Notes under the pieces: model-generated | Databases searched by the model: none | What the model saw: only the letters and a program-made list of their open reading frames with translations | Told to the model about the DNA's origin: nothing | Part shown: in pieces, positions 17,942 to 26,500 of the stretch | How positions within the stretch are numbered: position 1 is the first letter of the stretch | How the letters are laid out: the number at the start of each line of letters is the position of its first letter | Translations under genes and position numbers: made by a program | NCBI RefSeq assembly: GCF_008801925.2 | Contig: NZ_CP062803.1 | Coordinates: forward strand, 1,178,001-1,242,000 | DNA from: Cupriavidus basilensis | GTDB taxonomy: Bacteria > Pseudomonadota > Gammaproteobacteria > Burkholderiales > Burkholderiaceae | DNA: 64,000 bases | Direction: 5' to 3'

Positions 17942-18187
17942 CTATTGCAGCATGTTGTACTGTTCGCGCATCACGACGATGATGGACTTGGCCGCGGCCA
18001 GCCGGGTTGGCAAATGGTCCTCCTCCTCGCGCGGGAAATCGACTTCCGCGCTCCAGTTGCAGCCGGTGTGGTCAGGCTGGTGAACGCGCATGGCATGCAG
18101 TTCGCACTCGCCGCACTCCGGATTGTTGTTGAGGAACTGGTTCAGGATGGCCATCAACTCCGACCGGGTCTTTGCATCACGCCGCAT
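17942..18187 (-). CDS. Small hypothetical protein
   Basis: An 81-residue acidic soluble protein, not recognised. It starts MRRDAKTRSELMAILNQFLNN and contains ECGECELHAMRVHQ with a Cys-x2-Cys pair, plus a third Cys in HTGCNWSAEV. A small metal site is conceivable but not shown. GAGGTGACTC precedes the ATG at a suitable distance and the codon usage looks like that of its neighbours, which supports a real gene. It is convergent with maeB and divergent from the Rieske gene. Confidence 0.65.
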   Translation of the reverse strand: MRRDAKTRSELMAILNQFLNNNPECGECELHAMRVHQPDHTGCNWSAEVDFPREEEDHLPTRLAAAKSIIVVMREQYNMLQ

Positions 18188-18462
18188 GAGTCACCTCGTC
18201 CGCTGCCGTCTTGTTGCCTGGAACCTAAATCTAGGCACGCAGGCGCAAGCCCGCCAATTGAATCGCCCTATTAAGCGGCGGCTTTCGATCCCGAATTCCG
18301 GTAGTTTGTCTCTATCGCACTGCAACAAATCCATGCTGCGTCGCGGCACTGCCGAAACCCGCGGCGCCCGATCCGGTCGAACCGCCATGGCGCGGCGCGC
18401 CGCGATCCGGCGGCGAGGCTCCCCTCGGCGTCAGCGTCAATACCATCCTCAAGGCAGTCCCG

Positions 18463-19575
18463 ATGCTAAAGAATCTCTGGTATGTGCTGGGCCATTCAAC
18501 GGATGTGCGTGCCGAGCCTGTCATGGTGACCGCGCTTGGCCAGAAGCTGGTGCTGTTTCGCGATAGCGCCGGCCTGGCCTGCGTGCTGTCCGACGTTTGC
18601 GCGCACCGGGGCGGCTCGCTCAGCCATGGCCGCATGGTGGGCGGTGAGGTGGCGTGCCCGTACCACGGCTGGCGCTACGACGGCAACGGCATCTGCACGC
18701 ATATCCCGGCCCAGCCGGGGCTGCGGGTGCCCGCCCGGGCGCGCGTGGACGCCTACCCGACGGTGGAACGCTTTGGCTGGGTCTGGGCCTTCCTGGGCGA
18801 CCTGCCGCCGGCGCAGCGGCCACCGCTGCCGGATCTGTCCTGGGCCGAGGATCCCCGTTTCCGGCTGGTGCGCGGGCATTTCGACTGGGATGCCAGCTGG
18901 GACCGCGTGATGGAGAACGGCCTGGATTTTGCCCACGCGCCATTCGTGCATGGCACGGCCTTCGGCGACCCGGCGCATCCCGAGATCGACGACTTCACGG
19001 TAGAGGCAGGCGAGTGGCAGGGCGAAGCGCGCATGCGCATGTACCGCCCGCGGCGCCGTTCCTGGCCGGCGTGGCTCGCGCGCGGGGCAGCGGATGGCCG
19101 GGTGCCGGTCTACACCACGCCGGGCTACCACTTCTCCGGGCCGTGCACCACGTTGCGGCTCGAGCCCCGTCCCGGCTGGGAGATCCGCATCGTCTCGGCG
19201 CACCTGCCGGTCGACGCCAAACGCACGCGCACCCTGTGGATGATGGGACGTACCTTCATGAAGAGCGCGCTGCTTGACGCGCGCACCCGCCGCAGCAACC
19301 TGCGCATCTTCGAGCAGGACCATGCCGTGCTGTCCCGGGTTTGCCCCCAGCACACGCCCGACGACTGGCAGGAGGAAGTGTCGGTGCGCTCGGACGGCTT
19401 GCAGATCGCCTTTCGCAAGACGCTCAAGGCGCTCCAATCGCGCGGCTGGGAAATCGACCTGGCCCGCATGGCCAGCGAGTTCGCGGGGCGCAAGGCGTGC
19501 GCGATTCCATGCCCGGCGCGGCGTGAATCGTCGGCCTGGGCCATTGCCGGCGTGCCGACCCGGGGAGGCGGCTGA
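18463..19575 (+). CDS. Rieske [2Fe-2S] ring-hydroxylating oxygenase, alpha subunit
   Basis: A 370-residue oxygenase of the vanillate demethylase/phenoxybenzoate dioxygenase type. The Rieske cluster ligands are C46 and H48 (CAHRGG) and C65 and H68 (CPYHGW). The mononuclear iron site is in VMENGLDFAHAPFVHG with H158, H163 and the bridging D155. The third iron ligand should be an acidic residue in the C-terminal half. No reductase or ferredoxin gene lies beside it, so it must borrow an electron donor encoded elsewhere. The N-terminus MLKNLWYVLGHS is typical for this group. The substrate is probably an aromatic or O-methylated compound; this is inference. Confidence 0.9.
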   Translation: MLKNLWYVLGHSTDVRAEPVMVTALGQKLVLFRDSAGLACVLSDVCAHRGGSLSHGRMVGGEVACPYHGWRYDGNGICTHIPAQPGLRVPARARVDAYPTVERFGWVWAFLGDLPPAQRPPLPDLSWAEDPRFRLVRGHFDWDASWDRVMENGLDFAHAPFVHGTAFGDPAHPEIDDFTVEAGEWQGEARMRMYRPRRRSWPAWLARGAADGRVPVYTTPGYHFSGPCTTLRLEPRPGWEIRIVSAHLPVDAKRTRTLWMMGRTFMKSALLDARTRRSNLRIFEQDHAVLSRVCPQHTPDDWQEEVSVRSDGLQIAFRKTLKALQSRGWEIDLARMASEFAGRKACAIPCPARRESSAWAIAGVPTRGGG

Positions 19576-19633
19576 GCGTACCGGGCATCCCCTGCGTCAG
19601 GTAGTCGCTGCAGGTGGACTTGCAGGGGGACTT

Positions 19634-21193
19634 CTAGGCGCAGCGGCCCGCGGGGTCGGCCGCCGCCTGGCGCCCTCGTTTGCCGGGAGCGAACATCATC
19701 AGGCTGAGCAAGGCGAGCACCCAGGCGCCAATTCCGCCATACAGCATCACCCAGCCAAAGCCATGGACCAGCGCCCCATGCAGCGCGGCGCCGGACGCGT
19801 CCAGGGCGGGCAGTTGCGCGAAGGCGTCACCGGGCGCATCCAGGTTGCCGGCGGCAATGCGCTGCGCCAGCGCGCGCAGCTGCAACGCATCGAATGCCCC
19901 CGGAAAGGCACGCTTCAGATACGCAGAGATCCCTGCGACCAGGATGAATCCCATCAGCGCGATATTGACCGCCAGCGAGATCATCCGCGCGCTCATGTCG
20001 ATGCCCGACGCCATGCCCGCGCGGCTGCTGGGGACCGAGCCGGTGGTGGTGTTGGTCACCGGCGTGTTGGTGATGCCCAGGCCGATGCCGGCCAGCAGCG
20101 CGCCCGGGAGCAGGGTCAGCCAGCTTGCCTGCGCCAGGCTGCTGCCGAGCTTCATCAGCATGAAGCCCAGCCCGATCGTGAACAAGCCCAGGGGAATGAC
20201 CCTGCCGGCGCCGTAGCGCAGCGCAAGCCGCTCTCCCAGCGGCGGAAACAACAGCGTGGGCAGTGTGTAAGCCAGCAAGGACAACCCGGCGGCCACGCTG
20301 CCGTAGCCCAGCGCGCCGTGGAAATAAAGCGGCAGGTAAATCATGAACGGCCAGAAGCTGAAGTTCATGCCCATGGAGCCAAGCAGCGCGCCCGAGAAGT
20401 TGCGGCTGCGGAACACAGAAACATCGAACATCGGATGCGGATTGAGTTTTTCCGCGAGCAGGAAAGCCACGAAGCTGGCCGCCGTCGCGGCCGTCATGCC
20501 GATCGCGGCGGCGCGTGAGACGCCGGCCTCCGGGCCCTGCGTGATCAGGTAGGCCAGGCCGAAAACGGCCAGCGACAGCGTGACGATGCCCGCCATATCG
20601 AGCTTGCCCGCCTGCGGATCGCGCGACTCTTCCACGCCCGCGATGACCAGCGCCAAGGTCAGGATGGCCAGCAGGACGTGCACCAGGAACACCCATTGCC
20701 AGCTGGATACGGCAACGATCATGCCGCCCACGATGGGCCCGAAACCCAGGCCGATCCCGAACACGATGCCCCATGCGCCAAAGGCTTTGCTGCGCTCCTT
20801 GCCTTCCTGGAACTGATGCGACAGGATCGCCACCAGGCAGATCAGCATCGCGCCGCCGGCCATGCCCTGGAGGAACCGGCTGGCAATCAGCACGGCGGCG
20901 CTTTGCGCCAGGCCGCAGATCAGGGAGGCGATGCCGAACAAGGCAATGCCGAGGATGAACATGCGCTTGCGGCCAAAGCGGTCGGCCAGCGTGCCGGCCG
21001 CCATCAGCACCGTGGTGCAGGCGATGGTGTAGGCATTCATGATCCATTGCATGTCCTCGAAGCCGCCGTGCAGGACGTGCTCAAGGGTGGGCAGAATGAC
21101 CGGCACACTGGAGATCTCCAGGCCGAACATCAGCGCGGCCAGGCAGACGGCGGCCAATGCCATTTGGTTTTTACGGGAATGAGTGAGGTGCAT
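19634..21193 (-). CDS. MFS transporter, DHA2 (14-TM) family
   Basis: A 519-residue drug:proton antiporter-type transporter. Motif A between TM2 and TM3 is GTLADRFGRKRMF. Motif C-like glycines are in GIGLGFGPIVGGMI in TM5. The ending GAWVLALLSLMMFAPGKRG closes the last helix. About 14 hydrophobic segments are visible. The start at 21193 (MHLTHSRKNQ) is preferred over the upstream in-frame TTG/ATG extension, which is Arg-rich and lacks a ribosome site. Divergent from the LysR gene at 21344, which probably controls it. Likely exports small toxic or aromatic compounds. Confidence 0.9.
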   Translation of the reverse strand: MHLTHSRKNQMALAAVCLAALMFGLEISSVPVILPTLEHVLHGGFEDMQWIMNAYTIACTTVLMAAGTLADRFGRKRMFILGIALFGIASLICGLAQSAAVLIASRFLQGMAGGAMLICLVAILSHQFQEGKERSKAFGAWGIVFGIGLGFGPIVGGMIVAVSSWQWVFLVHVLLAILTLALVIAGVEESRDPQAGKLDMAGIVTLSLAVFGLAYLITQGPEAGVSRAAAIGMTAATAASFVAFLLAEKLNPHPMFDVSVFRSRNFSGALLGSMGMNFSFWPFMIYLPLYFHGALGYGSVAAGLSLLAYTLPTLLFPPLGERLALRYGAGRVIPLGLFTIGLGFMLMKLGSSLAQASWLTLLPGALLAGIGLGITNTPVTNTTTGSVPSSRAGMASGIDMSARMISLAVNIALMGFILVAGISAYLKRAFPGAFDALQLRALAQRIAAGNLDAPGDAFAQLPALDASGAALHGALVHGFGWVMLYGGIGAWVLALLSLMMFAPGKRGRQAAADPAGRCA

Positions 21194-21290
21194 CGAGGGT
21201 GCCTTCCAGGCGAAGCCGGTTGCGGGGAATGGATGGCGTCGTGCTCGACGCCGGTCCTGGCGCACATTGTGGGCGAGTCCTCGCTATGAT

Positions 21291-21308
21291 AGAAATGATC
21301 TAATTTCT
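21291..21308. promoter_or_regulatory. Inverted repeat in LysR/MFS divergent region
   Basis: AGAAAT-N6-ATTTCT, a perfect 6-bp inverted repeat 36 bp before the LysR start codon. Position and spacing fit a LysR-type T-N11-A operator used for autoregulation and control of the divergent transporter. Confidence 0.5.
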
Positions 21309-21343
21309 TCCAATTCATTAGCGCTCATCATCAATAAGGGACC

Positions 21344-22225
21344 ATGGATTTCGATCCGACACTGCTGCGGGCCTTTGTCGCCGTCAAGGAAACCGGCGGC
21401 TTCACGCGCGCGGCGCAGCGGCTGCACCTGACGCAGTCCGCGGTCAGCCATCAGATCCGGCGGCTCGAAGAGCAGGTGGGCCGGCCGCTGCTGTACCGCA
21501 CGACGCGCACCCTGACCCTGACCGAGGACGGCAACGATTTTCTGCAGCACGCGGAGCAGATCCTGGCCTCGCTCGATGCACTTTCGCGCCGGTTCCAGCC
21601 CTCTCCCGTTTGCGGCGTGGTGCGCTTCGGCGTGCCGGAAACCTTCCTGGGCGAGCGGCTGCCGCAACTGCTGTCGCGCTTCGCCCGGGCATTCCCCGCG
21701 GTGCGTCTCGATGTGAACGTGGGCACGTACCTGGACTTGCGCGCGATGATCAAGGCCGGCGAACTGGATCTGGCCGTGGTGTTGTCGGCGCCAGGCGGGG
21801 AGGGCGGCACGGTGTTGCAGCACACGCAGTTCGTGTGGGCCGCCGCCCAGGCCTTCGAGGTCGCACCGGGTGCGTCGTTGCCGCTTGCGTTGTCGCCCTC
21901 GCCGTGCGTCAACCGGCAGGTGGGCATGGCGGCGCTGGAGGGCACCGCCATACCGTGGCACGTGGCGTTTACGTCGCCAAGCCAGGAGGGCATCCGCACC
22001 GCGGTACTGGCGGGGCTCGGCGCCTCGGTGCAGATCCGCGGCGACCTGAAGCCAGGGATGAAGGTGGTCGATGGCCAGTACGGCTTGCCGGCGCTGCCGG
22101 CAGCGGATTTTGCGCTGATCTGGAGCGACGGCGAGAAGACGCCGGCCGCGCGCGAGTTCGGGCGGTTGCTGGTGAGCCTGCAGGCGCCGCCGCCAAAGCC
22201 CGGGCGACGGCTCAAGAATCCCTAG
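21344..22225 (+). CDS. LysR-family transcriptional regulator
   Basis: A 293-residue LTTR. The helix-turn-helix is FVAVKETGGFTRAAQRLHLTQ followed by SAVSHQIRRLEEQVGRPLLYR (residues about 10-50). The effector domain begins near residue 90 (GVVRFGVPETFLGERLPQLL). CAATAAGGGACC precedes the ATG. It is transcribed divergently from the DHA2 transporter with the inverted repeat 21291-21308 between them, the standard arrangement in which the regulator activates the adjacent transporter on sensing its substrate. Confidence 0.93.
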   Translation: MDFDPTLLRAFVAVKETGGFTRAAQRLHLTQSAVSHQIRRLEEQVGRPLLYRTTRTLTLTEDGNDFLQHAEQILASLDALSRRFQPSPVCGVVRFGVPETFLGERLPQLLSRFARAFPAVRLDVNVGTYLDLRAMIKAGELDLAVVLSAPGGEGGTVLQHTQFVWAAAQAFEVAPGASLPLALSPSPCVNRQVGMAALEGTAIPWHVAFTSPSQEGIRTAVLAGLGASVQIRGDLKPGMKVVDGQYGLPALPAADFALIWSDGEKTPAAREFGRLLVSLQAPPPKPGRRLKNP

Positions 22226-22243
22226 CGCTCGCGGCGCGGCGCG

Positions 22244-23440
22244 CTAGGCTACGCCGGGCCGCGCCGGGAACCCATGCCCGCGCGAGCCCCACGCAATCAA
22301 CAGCCCCACAACCAGCAACGCAAGCAGCGCCCACGGGAACGCGCCGGCGCCGTGCGTCTCCAGCAGGACGCCGCCGACGATGCCGCCGGCCGCAATGGCG
22401 AGGTTCCAGGTGGTGACGAGCATCGATTGCGCGACATCCGCGCCGGGCCCTGCCGCCTCGGCGGATGCGGTCTGCAGCAAGGCGGGGGCGCCGCCGAAGG
22501 TCAGGCCCCAGGTCACGACGGCCAGATAGACCACGACCGGATGGCTGCCGCCGATGGCGAGCGCCAGCGAGGCCATGGCGAATAGCCCAAGGCTTGCCAG
22601 CACCAGCACGCGCAGCATGCGGTCGATCAGCAGGCCGCTGACCCATACGCCGCCCAGCGATGCCACGCCGAACACCAGCAGCACGATATCCACCTGCCCG
22701 GCCAGCCCGGCTGGCACAAGAAAGGGCATGACATAGGTGTAGAGAATGTTGTGGGCCATTACCCACAAGGCCAGTACCGCCAGGACTGGCCGCACGCCCG
22801 GGGTCGAGAATACCCGGCGCACCGGCATGTGCTTGCCCGCCGCCTGGCCAGGGTAATCCGGCGCTCTCAGCGCGACCCACGCCATCACGGCCAGCGCCAG
22901 GACCGACATCGCGCCAAACGCGGCGCGCCAGCCCAGCGTGTTGCCCAGCAGCGTGCCGAACGGCATGCCCAGGCACATCGCCAGCGGCGCGCCGACGCCG
23001 GCCACGGCCAGTGCGCGGCCCTTGAGGTGATCCGGCACCATGCGCCGCGCATAGCCTGCGAGCATGCCCCAGATCAGGCCGCCCGCCATGCCCGCCAGGA
23101 AGCGCGCCACCAGCGCCACCGCGTAGCCGGGCGCCAGCGCGGTGAGCGTATTGAAGGCCAGCAGCCCGGCCAGCGCGGCCAGCAGCAACGGCCGGCGGCG
23201 CCAGCCTTGCGTGGCCGCCGTGAGCGGGATGGCCGCCACCAGCGAGCCGATGGCATAGAGGCTCACGAACTGGCCCGCGAGCGCCTCGGATACCCCCATC
23301 CCCTCGCTGATGCGGGAGAGCATGCCGGCGGGGATGGTCTCCGTGAGCAGCGTCAGGAAGCCCGCCATGGCAAGCGCAAGCAGGGCCGGCAGCGGCAGGC
23401 GGTCTGTGCCTGCCACCGCGGTGTTGTTCATTGTCAGCAT
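22244..23440 (-). CDS. MFS transporter, AraJ/DHA1-type efflux permease
   Basis: About 398 residues with 12 hydrophobic segments. The TM1 motif GFLTLLTETIPAGML and the segments LYAIGSLVAAIPLTAATQGWRRRP and RFLAGMAGGLIWGMLAGYARR are typical of the sugar-efflux/arabinose-polymer transporter branch. Starts at 23476, 23452, 23440 and 23431 are all in frame; 23440 is chosen because GAGAAG lies 7-12 nt before it. It ends 18 bp from the convergent LysR stop and is divergent from the second LysR gene at 23619, its likely regulator. Confidence 0.88.
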   Translation of the reverse strand: MLTMNNTAVAGTDRLPLPALLALAMAGFLTLLTETIPAGMLSRISEGMGVSEALAGQFVSLYAIGSLVAAIPLTAATQGWRRRPLLLAALAGLLAFNTLTALAPGYAVALVARFLAGMAGGLIWGMLAGYARRMVPDHLKGRALAVAGVGAPLAMCLGMPFGTLLGNTLGWRAAFGAMSVLALAVMAWVALRAPDYPGQAAGKHMPVRRVFSTPGVRPVLAVLALWVMAHNILYTYVMPFLVPAGLAGQVDIVLLVFGVASLGGVWVSGLLIDRMLRVLVLASLGLFAMASLALAIGGSHPVVVYLAVVTWGLTFGGAPALLQTASAEAAGPGADVAQSMLVTTWNLAIAAGGIVGGVLLETHGAGAFPWALLALLVVGLLIAWGSRGHGFPARPGVA

Positions 23441-23539
23441 GTTGGTTCTTCTCATTTCTTCCCATTTCCCGGGCAACAGAATGGGGCGAGTATTGTCTGT
23501 GCGGGACTAATGAACAATGGGCTATAGTTCCAAACATAT

Positions 23540-23571
23540 CTGACAGATCAGTCAGCAATCAAGTCTGTCAG
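23540..23571. promoter_or_regulatory. CTGACAG/CTGTCAG inverted repeat
   Basis: CTGACAG (23540-23546) and its exact inverse CTGTCAG (23565-23571) flank an additional GATCAGTCAG. They lie 48-79 bp upstream of the LysR start and between it and the divergent MFS gene. Probably the LysR binding region. Confidence 0.45.
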
Positions 23572-23618
23572 CCGTCGAAGTTTTCGAAGTCATCGAAGCC
23601 ATCATCGGGAGGTCGGCA

Positions 23619-24512
23619 ATGGATAGCCTGGGTTCGCTTGGCGTGTTCGTCAGGGCTGGGGAAGCCCGCAGCTTCACCGTGGCGGGCCAGCAACTGGGCA
23701 TCTCGTCCTCGGCGGTCAGCAAGGCAATCGTGCGGCTGGAGGCGCGCCTTGGCGTGCGGCTGTTCCATCGCTCCACCCGTAACGTCAGCCTGACCCCGGA
23801 GGGCGCGCTGTTTCTCGAGCGCTGCCGGCGCATCCTTGGCGAGGTCGAGGCGGCGGAGATGGAGCTCTCGCAGACGCAGAGCGCGCCGCGCGGCAAGCTG
23901 AGGATCAGCCTGCCGTCGATCGGCACCCCGTTCATGAACCGGCTCGCCGAGTTCAAGCGGCGCTATCCCGAGGTCGAACTGGAGATCGATTGCACGGACC
24001 GGCTGGTGGAGGTGATCGAGGAAGGCTTCGATGCGGTGATCCGCACGGGAGAGCCCAACGATTCCCGCTTGATGTCGCGCACCATCGGCTCGTTCCGGCT
24101 GGTGATGGTCGGCTCGCCGGACTATTTCCGGCGAGCGGGGCTGCCGCGCGAGCCCGAGGATCTCGCCGGCCATGACCGCCTGCTGTATCGCTACCCCAAC
24201 ACCGGCAAGCTGCAGCCGTGGCCGCTGTGCCGCGATGGCCAGCCGGCCGGGATCGGGGCCGAGCGGCAGGCCAGCATGGTGACCAACACGCTGGAGCCGC
24301 AGGTGTGCTTCGCCGAGCAGGGCCTGGGCATCGCCTGCGTGCCGGATATTTCCATCCGGCGCCAGCTCGACGATGGCACGCTTGTCAGCGTGCTGGACGA
24401 CTACAACCAGGACCGCACGATGCTGCGGGTGCTGTGGCCGTCCAGCCGCCAGCTGTCACCCAAGCTCCGGGCCTTTGTGGACTTCATCGCCGGGAGCCCG
24501 CTTGCCGCCTGA
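23619..24512 (+). CDS. LysR-family transcriptional regulator (AaeR/DsdC-like subgroup)
   Basis: A 297-residue LTTR. Its N-terminus MDSLGSLGVFVRAGEARSFT with VAGQQLGISSSAVSKAIVRLE is the helix-turn-helix of the large group beginning with MDxLxxxxxFVxVxExxSF. The effector domain starts near residue 90 (PRGKLRISLPSIGTPFM). GGGAGGTCGGCA precedes the ATG. It is divergent from the 22244-23440 MFS gene. The ligand is unknown. Confidence 0.92.
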   Translation: MDSLGSLGVFVRAGEARSFTVAGQQLGISSSAVSKAIVRLEARLGVRLFHRSTRNVSLTPEGALFLERCRRILGEVEAAEMELSQTQSAPRGKLRISLPSIGTPFMNRLAEFKRRYPEVELEIDCTDRLVEVIEEGFDAVIRTGEPNDSRLMSRTIGSFRLVMVGSPDYFRRAGLPREPEDLAGHDRLLYRYPNTGKLQPWPLCRDGQPAGIGAERQASMVTNTLEPQVCFAEQGLGIACVPDISIRRQLDDGTLVSVLDDYNQDRTMLRVLWPSSRQLSPKLRAFVDFIAGSPLAA

Positions 24513-24535
24513 GCACGGCGAGTTGGCGGGACATG

Positions 24536-24560
24536 AAAAAACCCGCCAGAAGGGCGGGTT
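24536..24560 (-). terminator. Terminator of the downstream porin gene
   Basis: A stem AACCCGCC / GGCGGGTT with a short AGAAG loop. The A-run at 24536-24541 is a U-run on the minus transcript, so it ends the porin mRNA that comes from 25700. It also lies just after the LysR stop. Confidence 0.75.
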
Positions 24561-24614
24561 GGGCGGGTCGGGCGGGAGGGCGGATAGCCGCTCCCCGCTG
24601 ACAAGGGGAAAGCG

Positions 24615-25700
24615 TCAGAACTTGTGGCGCAGGCCCACACCGAAGGTGTCGCCGTGCGACAGGTCGGTGATCTTGTCGTAGAAGTAAGCGGCGTAGACGT
24701 CGGTGCGCTTGGACAGGTTGTAGTCGTAAGCGACCGCCACCGTGTTGCGCTTGAAGTCCGCGACCGAGTTCTTGGTCTTGTCGTAGGCGTAGGACGCCAG
24801 GATATTGCCATTGCCGACCGGCACCGAAACGCCGACCTGGCCGTTGGTGTGTTTGATGTCGCCGTTGACGTTGTTGTTGATGTCCGACTTGATGTACTGG
24901 CCTTGCGCGAACAGCTTGACGATCTTGAAGTCGTAGCTCACGCCGCCCTGCACGGCATTTTGCTTGCTGAAGCCGACCAGCAGCGGGCTGGTCGACGCGG
25001 TCACGTCACCCGGCGTGCTGTCGAACTTGACCTGCTGGAAGGCCAGCGTGGCAGCGAACGGGCCGTTGAAGTACATCAGGTTGCCGCCCCACTTGTTCTG
25101 GCCGGTTGCGCCAGCTTTCTCGCCAAACGAATAGATCACGTTGGCGGTCAGGCCGCCGAAGTTCGGCGTGGAGTACAGCAGCGAGTTGTTCCAGCCCGAA
25201 TCGCCGATGATGCCCGGGTCGTTCACGCGGGCCGTGGAGGCGCCGAAATAGGTGTGGAACACCATCGGCGAGAACACGTAGGAGTCGATCAGCGGGTTGA
25301 ACAGGATGGTCGACACGAAGTAAGGCGTGGTGTTGCGGCCCAGCTTGATGGTGCCCAGCTTGTCGTTCTGCAGGCCCACGAATGCATTGCGGCTGAACAT
25401 CGAGTCACCGTTGAAGCGGCCCGAGGAGCCACTGTCGGTGCGGAAGAAGCCGTTCAGGTCGAAGATGGCCTTGGTGCCGCCACCCAGGTCTTCGGTGCCC
25501 TTGATGCCCCAGTACGAGGTCTGCATGCCGCCCGAATTGGCGACATAGGCGCGGTTGGCGGCGCCGACGTTCTTGACACCGCCGACGAACATGTCGGCCT
25601 GGCCGTACAGCGTGACGCTGGATTGCGCCATGGCCGCGCCGCTGAAAAGGGCTGCCGCCATCGCTGCCAGCTTGAGGGCCGGCTTGATCTGCTTATGCAT
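24615..25700 (-). CDS. Gram-negative porin (Omp32 type)
   Basis: A 361-residue porin. The signal peptide is residues 1-25 (AAMAAALFSGAAMAQ, cleavage before SSVTLYGQADMFVGG). SVTLYGQAD is the canonical first strand of Burkholderiales general porins, the loop-3 region follows at FVGLQNDKLGTIKLGRNTTP, and the C-terminus TFGVGLRHKF ends in Phe. This is the most typical general porin of the three in the window. Monocistronic, with its own terminator at 24536. Its codon choice (aag, aac, ttc rich) suggests high expression. Confidence 0.95.
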   Translation of the reverse strand: MHKQIKPALKLAAMAAALFSGAAMAQSSVTLYGQADMFVGGVKNVGAANRAYVANSGGMQTSYWGIKGTEDLGGGTKAIFDLNGFFRTDSGSSGRFNGDSMFSRNAFVGLQNDKLGTIKLGRNTTPYFVSTILFNPLIDSYVFSPMVFHTYFGASTARVNDPGIIGDSGWNNSLLYSTPNFGGLTANVIYSFGEKAGATGQNKWGGNLMYFNGPFAATLAFQQVKFDSTPGDVTASTSPLLVGFSKQNAVQGGVSYDFKIVKLFAQGQYIKSDINNNVNGDIKHTNGQVGVSVPVGNGNILASYAYDKTKNSVADFKRNTVAVAYDYNLSKRTDVYAAYFYDKITDLSHGDTFGVGLRHKF

Positions 25701-25943
25701 TGTGGGTTTCTCCGTGGTTGATCCGTTGCGTTCTTTGTGTACTGGGTCCCTGACGGGTTCTATTAGCTTTCTTCGCGCTACGCGCTTGATTTGGTGCCAG
25801 GCAGGCGCCGGACCTGGGCTCGGTCCGGCCTCTGCCCGTTACAGCAGCATGGGTAAGTCAGCGGTTAATCAGTGGTCAATCGGTGGTAAAGCGGTGGTAC
25901 GACAGAGGTAACGCAGGGCTAACGAACCCGCTGCTTTTTTGGC
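25701..25943. other. Intergenic region with degenerate repeats
   Basis: This 243-bp gap holds the porin promoter region and the 3' flank of uraD. At about 25860-25900 there are four degenerate units of the type CGGTGGTAA or GTGGTCAATC in near tandem. No gene and no clear terminator were seen. Confidence 0.4.
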
Positions 25944-26462
25944 TCAGCCGGATACTAAGTCGTTCAGGCGGAATTGCGCAATGCGGTGGATCTGGTTGAT
26001 GCAAGTTTGCAACTCTGTGGCCGGTTCGTTGTTCACGCGCCTTGCGAACTCGTCGATGATGCCGGCGCGGTCGTAGCCGCGCACCGCCAGGATGAAGGGG
26101 AAGCCGAATTTCTCGTTGTACTGGCGGTTGAGCGACTGCAGTTGCTCGAACTGCGCCGCGGAGCACTGGTCCAGGCCGGCGCCGCTTTGCTCGCGGGTGG
26201 ATTCGGCGGTCAGCTCGCCGCGCACGGCCGCCTTGCCGGCCAGCTCCGGGTGGGCGCGCACCAGCTTGATCTGGGCGGCATCGCCCGCGCCGTCCACGAT
26301 GGCGCGCATGGCGTCGGCCAGCGCGGCAGCATGGGCGAAGGGGCGCTGCGCGGCGGCGGCTTGCGCCACCCACGCGGAGTGTTCATAGATGCCGCCGAGC
26401 GCCTGGATGAAGTCGGCGGCCGGCATGGCATTGAGTTGGTCGAGGGTGTAGGTCTGGCTCAT
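25944..26462 (-). CDS. uraD: 2-oxo-4-hydroxy-4-carboxy-5-ureidoimidazoline (OHCU) decarboxylase
   Basis: A 172-residue enzyme catalysing the third step of urate breakdown, OHCU to S-allantoin. The signature HPELAGKAA with ELTAESTREQSGAGLDQC following, and EKFGFPFILAVRGYD, are the family hallmarks. The last segment NNEPATELQTCINQIHRIAQFRLNDLV is the terminal helix. The start at 26462 (MSQTYTLDQLNAMPAADF) is certain by homology, although the site before it is weak and lies in 12-bp repeats. It follows puuE by 20 bp, so the two are one operon. Confidence 0.95.
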   Translation of the reverse strand: MSQTYTLDQLNAMPAADFIQALGGIYEHSAWVAQAAAAQRPFAHAAALADAMRAIVDGAGDAAQIKLVRAHPELAGKAAVRGELTAESTREQSGAGLDQCSAAQFEQLQSLNRQYNEKFGFPFILAVRGYDRAGIIDEFARRVNNEPATELQTCINQIHRIAQFRLNDLVSG

Positions 26463-26464
26463 GG

Positions 26465-26500
26465 TTCGGCTTATCGTTTGGCTTATCGTTCGGCTTGGGC
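26465..26500. repeat. Three 12-bp tandem repeats at the puuE/uraD junction
   Basis: Units TTCGGCTTATCG (26465-26476), TTTGGCTTATCG (26477-26488) and TTCGGCTTGGGC (26489-26500). They contain the puuE stop codon (26483-26485) and the whole uraD ribosome-binding region, where no good Shine-Dalgarno sequence is seen. Confidence 0.85.
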
